From the NCBI RefSeq assembly GCF_003628445.1, contig NZ_RBZO01000010.1:60189-124188 (forward strand): a DNA stretch of 64,000 bases, read 5' to 3'. Under the pieces are notes generated by a model that saw nothing but the letters and a program-made list of their open reading frames with translations, made no database searches and had not been told where the DNA came from. Shown here piece by piece: positions 59,536 to 64,000 of this stretch; position 1 is the stretch's first letter; the number at the start of each line of letters is the position of its first letter. Origin of the DNA: Oceanobacillus bengalensis. GTDB taxonomy: Bacteria > Bacillota > Bacilli > Bacillales > Amphibacillaceae. The translations under genes were made by a program, and so were the position numbers.

Positions 59536-60846
59536 ATGAGGAAATCGGTAGTAGCAATTGTAGGAAGGCCAAATGTTGGTAAATCAACAATCTTTAATAG
59601 ATTAGTTGGGGAAAGAATTTCAATCGTTGAAGATATACCCGGTGTAACAAGAGACCGTATATATGCGCAAGCTGAATGGTTGAATCATACATTTAATCTA
59701 ATAGATACTGGTGGAATTGAAATTGGTGATGAACCGTTACTTGTTCAAATGAGACAGCAAGCTGAAGTAGCGATTGACGAGGCGGATGTTATTGTCTTCT
59801 TAGTAAATGGAAAAGAAGGAATTACAGCAGCTGATGATGAAGTTGCGAAGTTATTGTTTAAATCAAATAAACCAATTGTACTTGGTGTGAATAAAATCGA
59901 TAATCCCGAAATGCGTGAAACAATTTATGAGTACTATTCCATGGGATTCGGTGAGCCGTTCCCTATTTCGGGGTCGCACGGATTAGGTTTAGGGGATCTA
60001 TTGGATCAAGTTGTTAGTTATTTTCCAGAAGTCTCAGGCGATGACAGGGACGAAGATACGATTTATTTTAGCTTAATTGGAAGACCAAATGTTGGAAAGT
60101 CATCCTTGGTAAATGCACTTTTGAATGAAGAACGAGTTATTGTTAGTGAAATCGAAGGAACAACAAGGGATGCGATTGATACCCATTTACAAAAAGACGG
60201 CCAAAATTTCGTTATCACAGATACAGCGGGTATGCGAAAGCGTGGAAAGGTTTATGAAACAACGGAAAAATATAGTGTACTAAGAGCTTTGAAAGCAATT
60301 GAAAGATCTGACGTTGTTTTAATCCTAATTGACGCTGAAACGGGAATAAGAGAACAAGATAAGAAGATTGCTGGTTATGCACATGAAGCTGGTAGAGCTG
60401 TAGTTATTGTTGTCAATAAGTGGGATACAGTGGAGTCGAATGAAAAAGCAATGAAAGAATTTGAAACAAACGTCCGTGCACACTTTCAATATTTAGATTA
60501 TGCGCCGATCGTCTTTTTATCTGCAAGAACAAAAAAACGATTACACACACTTATTCCAGCAATCAAAGTTGCTAGTGAAAACCATGCCAAACGTATTCCA
60601 ACTAATGTTCTTAATGATGTAATTATGGATGCATTGGCAATGAATCCAACCCCAACAATGAAAGGTAAAAGACTTAAGGTATTATATGCGACACAAGTTG
60701 CTGTGAAACCACCTAGTTTTGTAGTCTTTGTGAACGATCCAGAATTGATGCACTTTTCATACCAACGTTTTCTAGAAAATAAAATTAGAGATGCTTTTGG
60801 ATTTGAAGGAACACCGATCAAGATATTTGCAAGACAGCGTCAGTGA
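59536..60846 (+). CDS. der: Ribosome-assembly GTPase Der (EngA)
   Basis: This essential GTPase of 436 residues has two tandem G domains and a C-terminal KH-like domain. G1 motifs are [12 protein letters not shown] (about 10-21) and [12 protein letters not shown] (about 183-194). Switch motifs are DTGG and DTAG. NKID and NKWD are the base-specificity motifs. It acts in late 50S subunit assembly. The ATG follows GAGAAAGGAATTC with a somewhat long spacer. gpsA follows 12 bases later. Confidence 0.97.
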   Translation: MRKSVVAIVGRPNVGKSTIFNRLVGERISIVEDIPGVTRDRIYAQAEWLNHTFNLIDTGGIEIGDEPLLVQMRQQAEVAIDEADVIVFLVNGKEGITAADDEVAKLLFKSNKPIVLGVNKIDNPEMRETIYEYYSMGFGEPFPISGSHGLGLGDLLDQVVSYFPEVSGDDRDEDTIYFSLIGRPNVGKSSLVNALLNEERVIVSEIEGTTRDAIDTHLQKDGQNFVITDTAGMRKRGKVYETTEKYSVLRALKAIERSDVVLILIDAETGIREQDKKIAGYAHEAGRAVVIVVNKWDTVESNEKAMKEFETNVRAHFQYLDYAPIVFLSARTKKRLHTLIPAIKVASENHAKRIPTNVLNDVIMDALAMNPTPTMKGKRLKVLYATQVAVKPPSFVVFVNDPELMHFSYQRFLENKIRDAFGFEGTPIKIFARQRQ

Positions 60847-60858
60847 GGGGGAGTAGAT

Positions 60859-61899
60859 TTGAGTAAAATTGCTGTATTGGGTGCTGGTAGTTGGGGGACT
60901 GCTCTGAGTATTGTATTAGCCGATAACGGTCACGAGGTTTGTCTATGGTCACATCGTAAGGAGCAAGCAGAACGAATAAACAGCACACATAAAAATGAGA
61001 AATATTTAGCTGATGTTTCGTTACCTATGAATATTAAAGCATTTTATAATCTTGAAGAAGCGATTAAAGGGGCTGCAGCGATTGTAATTGTTGTACCTAC
61101 AAAGGCCATTAGAGAAGTATGCCAGGAGTTAAATCAAATCCTAGATAAAGGAATCACGATTATTCATGCATCAAAAGGGATCGAGCCTGGTACATTAAAA
61201 AGGGTTTCAGAGATGGTGGATGAGGAATTACATCACTTCAAATACGAAGACATTGTAGTGTTATCTGGTCCTAGCCATGCGGAAGAAGTTGCACTCAGAC
61301 ACCCTACTACAGTTACGGTTGCAGCTGTAAATAAAAATAAGGCAATACATGCACAAGATTTATTTATTAATGAGGCATTTCGTGTGTACACTAGTTCTGA
61401 CATTTTAGGAATCGAACTTGGTGGATCATTGAAAAATATCATTGCCCTTGGTGCTGGAATTTCAGATGGACTTGGATATGGAGATAACGCAAAAGCCGCA
61501 TTAATAACGAGAGGGCTTGCAGAAATGGCTAGGTTAGGTACAAAGCTAGGAGCAGATCCACTTAGTTTCTTAGGTTTATCAGGTGTTGGTGATTTAATTG
61601 TTACTTGTACAAGTGTCCATAGTAGGAACTGGCGTGCAGGGAATCTGCTCGGCAAAGGCCACGATTTAGATGATGTATTAAATCAAATGGGTATGGTCGT
61701 TGAAGGCGTAAGAACAGTTAAAGCAGCTTATCAATTTGCAAAAGAAGAAGCTGTTGAAATGCCAATAACGACAGGGATTTATCAAATATTATTTGAAAAC
61801 AAAACGCCAAAAGACATTGTAGAACAGTTGATGGGCCGAACAAAACGAGAAGAAATGGATGATATTGCTCATTTATTAGTAGAACGTTACGCTAAATAA
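60859..61899 (+). CDS. gpsA: Glycerol-3-phosphate dehydrogenase [NAD(P)+]
   Basis: This 346-residue enzyme reduces dihydroxyacetone phosphate to sn-glycerol-3-phosphate for phospholipid synthesis. The Rossmann motif is VLGAGSWGTAL at the N-terminus; SGPSHAEEV and the catalytic Lys in GGSLKNIIALGAGISDG follow. GLSGVGDLIVTC is typical. A TTG start lies after GGGGGAG. It is co-transcribed with der, as in B. subtilis. Confidence 0.96.
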   Translation: MSKIAVLGAGSWGTALSIVLADNGHEVCLWSHRKEQAERINSTHKNEKYLADVSLPMNIKAFYNLEEAIKGAAAIVIVVPTKAIREVCQELNQILDKGITIIHASKGIEPGTLKRVSEMVDEELHHFKYEDIVVLSGPSHAEEVALRHPTTVTVAAVNKNKAIHAQDLFINEAFRVYTSSDILGIELGGSLKNIIALGAGISDGLGYGDNAKAALITRGLAEMARLGTKLGADPLSFLGLSGVGDLIVTCTSVHSRNWRAGNLLGKGHDLDDVLNQMGMVVEGVRTVKAAYQFAKEEAVEMPITTGIYQILFENKTPKDIVEQLMGRTKREEMDDIAHLLVERYAK

Positions 61900-61927
61900 C
61901 ACGTTAAGCTTCTCCTTGCATATAATA
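61899..61927 (+). promoter_or_regulatory. Candidate SigK-type promoter of spoVIF
   Basis: ACAC and CATATAATA with a 16-base spacer fit late mother-cell promoters (-10 CATANNNTA). The overlapping TATAAT could also be read as SigA, but no -35 supports it. Confidence 0.4.
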
Positions 61928-61958
61928 TGACGAACAATCAATGCTAGGAGGAGAATAT

Positions 61959-62219
61959 GTGAGTAACTTTCAAAAAGGTATGTTTGATAAGATTCAACAA
62001 AATTCAAATATAAATCCAGAAGACATTTTTAAAGTGGCAGATCAAGTAAAACATGCGAATCTTTCTGATGAAAAGACAGTAAGAGGGTTGGTTCGACATC
62101 TTGCAAAACTTGCGAATAAACCGTTATCTAAAGAAAAAGAAGATCAAATAGTGCAATCAATTGTGAAAAATAAAATTCCGAAAGATGCGCAATCTTTAAA
62201 TCAATTATTTAAAAAATAG
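61959..62219 (+). CDS. spoVIF: Stage VI sporulation protein F family
   Basis: This 86-residue soluble protein resembles SpoVIF (YjcC) of B. subtilis, a late mother-cell factor needed for proper coat gene control and lysozyme resistance. MFDKIQQNSNINPEDIFKVA, then DEKTVRGLVRHLAKLANKPL and KEKEDQIVQSIVKNKIP are the family pattern. GTG 61959 after GGAGGAG is the start; the ATG at 61941 overlaps that site. It is a single gene with its own promoter and terminator. Confidence 0.82.
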   Translation: MSNFQKGMFDKIQQNSNINPEDIFKVADQVKHANLSDEKTVRGLVRHLAKLANKPLSKEKEDQIVQSIVKNKIPKDAQSLNQLFKK

Positions 62220-62318
62220 GTATTCCTGGGCAAGTGAGGATACATGAAGACATATACATGCATAAAATAAACCGCACAAGCATTTATGTATAGAGCCTGC
62301 TAAGGATTTTATTTAGTC

Positions 62319-62358
62319 AAACCGAGGTGAAGTAAGCCCCCTTCACTTCGGTTTTTTT
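62319..62358 (+). terminator. Terminator after spoVIF
   Basis: ACCGAGGTGAAG pairs with CTTCACTTCGGT (one wobble pair), followed by seven T residues. Confidence 0.88.
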
Positions 62359-62470
62359 ACATTTTAAAATATAATATAAACAAATAATCATTTTTAATCA
62401 TTTTGATTCTTGAAATTTCGGTCATATGTTATAATACGACATGCGTAGACAAAATATAGGGGTGAACGAC

Positions 62471-62668
62471 ATGTCAGTGTCAATGCTTAAAATGTACATA
62501 TCTTTCGTAGGAATGGTTTTATTATTTATAGCAATTGGGTTAATTTACTTAAGCAGAAATAAATTAAAAGGCTGGGTAGCAGGTCTTGTTTCATTGCTAG
62601 CCTATATATGTTTAATTGTGGGTGGGTTAATCATTGTGTATATTGTTATGAGTGGGCCGACAGGATGA
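62471..62668 (+). CDS. DUF2768 family small membrane protein
   Basis: This 65-residue protein has two membrane helices (about 7-27 and 34-58) joined by the basic turn LSRNKLKG. It fits the DUF2768 family, found between gpsA and yphF in Bacillus (YphE slot). Function is unknown. The ATG at 62471 follows GGGGTGA; the ATG at 62441 has no site. It is 23 bases before the lipoprotein gene. Confidence 0.72.
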   Translation: MSVSMLKMYISFVGMVLLFIAIGLIYLSRNKLKGWVAGLVSLLAYICLIVGGLIIVYIVMSGPTG

Positions 62669-62691
62669 ATGAGTGAAGGAGAGACCTATTT

Positions 62692-63414
62692 GTGAAGAAT
62701 ACATATGTTACGATTTTTGCGAGCATTCTGCTTTCAGTGATATTAAGTGGTTGCTTATATCCTGAAAGTGAATTAGAAAAAAATCAAATACCGGATGAAG
62801 CACAACAGGAAATGGTACAATCTGCAATAAATAAATATCAGGAAGAGACGAATGGACTGGTTCCAATTCGAACAAAGTCAAGTGATACGCCAATTTTTGA
62901 AAAATATTTGATTGACTTTAGTCTGTTAACCGATCGGGGGTTGTTAACAGAAATCCCTGGCAATGCCTATGAGAATGGTGGTGTATATCAATATGCTCTT
63001 ATTACACCGGATGAGGATCCGAGGGTGAAGCTAATTGATTTACGATCAACAGAAGCGATTCGTAGTGTAAACATTCGATTAGATGTTTACCGTGATGAGC
63101 ATTTATACCCCCCATTTGGGGATGTAGTGGCTGAGGATATCTATACAATTGATTACAAAAAGTTAGGATTAGATTCCCCTCCAACCGTTAAAAGTCCATA
63201 TTCAGATGAGTTTTTGCCAGTAATTATGGATGTAAATGGTAAACTTTATATTGATTATCGTATCGATTTAAATCATGCCTTACAAGAGCATGAACATGCG
63301 TATGAAGAGGGAGACGATATACGCTACCTTCTAGCTGAAAATACACCGATATTACCAGCCTATTCCCTCCCGTATACCATCAAAAATGGGGAGCCTGTTT
63401 TTCTGACAGATTGA
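62692..63414 (+). CDS. yphF: Lipoprotein YphF
   Basis: This 240-residue lipoprotein has a signal sequence ending in the lipobox LSGC (Cys21). The mature domain is acidic and has no recognised enzyme motif. Length and position match B. subtilis YphF, a sporulation-associated lipoprotein of unknown role. The GTG start follows AAGGAGAGACC. In B. subtilis spoIVA comes next; here a repeat and an insertion sequence follow. Confidence 0.82.
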   Translation: MKNTYVTIFASILLSVILSGCLYPESELEKNQIPDEAQQEMVQSAINKYQEETNGLVPIRTKSSDTPIFEKYLIDFSLLTDRGLLTEIPGNAYENGGVYQYALITPDEDPRVKLIDLRSTEAIRSVNIRLDVYRDEHLYPPFGDVVAEDIYTIDYKKLGLDSPPTVKSPYSDEFLPVIMDVNGKLYIDYRIDLNHALQEHEHAYEEGDDIRYLLAENTPILPAYSLPYTIKNGEPVFLTD

Positions 63415-63435
63415 TTCGTTTTTTTATAAGAATTG

Positions 63436-63482
63436 TGGAAAGCCTATTTTTAAAGATAGGCTTTCCATAATTTATTGCTTTT
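63436..63482 (+). terminator. Terminator after yphF
   Basis: TGGAAAGCCTAT pairs perfectly with ATAGGCTTTCCA across a short loop; a T-rich tract follows after a few bases. Confidence 0.8.
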
Positions 63483-63499
63483 TTATATTTAGCATTTTT

Positions 63500-63911
63500 T
63501 ATAAACTGTTGATTTCTTTAATTCAGTATTATGTAACTCTCGCTTACATTTATTAATGTTAAGCCCTTCCTTTCGCTCCGGCAGAATACTTCGCTTTCCA
63601 CGGGCACGGCCTCAGCCCTCCTCGGAAGAAGACCACTTCCTGTGGGGTCTTCAGACACGTGCTGTTCCCGTAGGAGTCTTCGTATTCTGCCTACGCTATG
63701 TTAAGTGCTCTAGATGTTATTAAAGCTATCGAACATAAAATTACGTTCTGGGCAGTTTTTCCTCGCAAAAGCAGCGTTTTTTTAGTGGAAATCAAGTAGA
63801 GCAGGAACTTAGTGGAGGAAAGACACGTAGACTCCTACGGGAGGATAGGCCTAGGTGAGACTGCGTAGTGCGACAGCACGGAGGAGGCTCACCAGCCGCC
63901 CGTGGAAATGG
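63500..63911 (+). repeat. Two-hairpin intergenic repeat, copy E, interrupted by an IS
   Basis: Left hairpin: GGCAGAATAC (63580-63589) pairs with GTATTCTGCC (63682-63691). The right part begins GGAAAGACAC at about 63818 and runs through GGCCTAGGTGAGACTGCGTA to CAGCCGCCCGTGGAAA, where it stops. The expected 3' arm (as in GAAGTGTCTTTCC of copy C) is missing because a mobile element begins there. The leader ATAAACTGTTG and CTCGCTTACA match copy A. Confidence 0.75.
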
Positions 63912-64000
63912 TGTGACCCCCAATAGTTGGAGTTTTATTAAGCAACGATTAGATCGGTATGAATTCGGTATTGAACTGGACTCATACCGGTCAATCTTCC
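63912..64000 (-). mobile_element. End of an IS3-family insertion sequence
   Basis: TGTGACCCCCAATAGTTGGA at 63912 looks like an IS3-type terminal repeat (TG end), and the next bases encode the C-terminus of an IS3 OrfB transposase on the minus strand. The rest lies beyond the window. Confidence 0.75.
63938..64000 (-). CDS. IS3-family transposase OrfB, C-terminal end
   Basis: Only the last 20 codons are present, since the gene runs off the window. The peptide GRLTGMSPVQYRIHTDLIVA contains L-T-G-M-S-P-V-Q-Y-R, a hallmark of the end of the DDE transposase of the IS150 group of IS3 elements. The stop codon is followed by the presumed terminal inverted repeat of the element. Whether the transposase is intact cannot be judged. 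Confidence 0.82.
   Translation of the reverse strand, partial: GRLTGMSPVQYRIHTDLIVA

Overview
The window is about 64 kb of low-GC Gram-positive chromosome from an endospore-forming member of the Bacillaceae. Gene order follows the Bacillus subtilis yqj-yqk-spoIIA-spoVA-lysA-scp-res-recQ-gudB-sleB-cmk-der-gpsA-yphF region almost gene for gene. The AT-rich sequence, AGGAGG-type ribosome binding sites, a full set of sporulation genes and dense GC-rich intergenic repeats suggest an Oceanobacillus/Virgibacillus-like halotolerant genus. I cannot fix the genus from sequence alone.

Layout. 1-6.8 kb: 3' end of a peptidase T-like gene, dinB, a minus-strand cluster (glycerophosphodiesterase, namA, rnz, aldehyde dehydrogenase) and yqkB. 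6.9-13 kb: aldo/keto reductase, nudF, an endonuclease Q-like gene, spoIIM, fur (with a perfect PerR box and a perfect SigA promoter), yqzK and xerD. 13-17 kb: nucleoside salvage (deoB, an internally deleted purine nucleoside phosphorylase, pdp). 17-25 kb: forespore genes dacF, spoIIAA-AB-sigF and spoVAA-AB-AF, then lysA, ppiB, an M50-like gene and a lone ribT. The spoVAC/AD/AE core genes are absent from the spoVA cluster. 25-31 kb: an unannotated 27-codon YjcZ-type gene, scpA-scpB, a long superoxide dismutase, dacB-spmA-spmB and rluB. 31-41 kb: resABCDE and sigX-rsiX, split by a cobalamin-riboswitch cassette encoding a DUF4430 lipoprotein and an ECF transporter S component. 41-54 kb: ferredoxin, ypbB-recS, a small membrane protein, a phosphoesterase, a MecA-type adaptor, ddl, gudB, ypdA, asparaginase, prsW and sleB-ypeB. 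54-63.4 kb: motI, cmk, plsC, ypfD, yphA, the YIEGIA protein and its capping subunit, der, gpsA, spoVIF, a DUF2768 protein and yphF. The window ends in a repeat interrupted by an IS3-family element.

The genes form several working groups. There is a sporulation programme (SpoIIA/SigF, SpoVA, SpoIIM, DacF, DacB, SpmAB, SleB-YpeB, SpoVIF), with recognisable candidate SigH, SigF, SigG, SigE and SigK promoters. The Res genes handle cytochrome c biogenesis and redox sensing. SigX and its anti-sigma factor govern envelope stress, from an apparently autoregulated promoter. There is also a DNA repair and segregation set (DinB, EndoQ-like, XerD, ScpAB, RecS).

The most unusual material lies between the genes. 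At least three families of small non-coding repeats are present. One family shows compensatory base changes in its stems and, in one copy, perfect 19-bp terminal inverted repeats. Another was inserted at the ypeB stop codon with a 13-bp target duplication and pushed the terminator about 200 bp away. These repeats, the B12 cassette, the decayed nucleoside phosphorylase, and the missing spoVAC-AE and rib genes are where this locus departs from the ancestral order.
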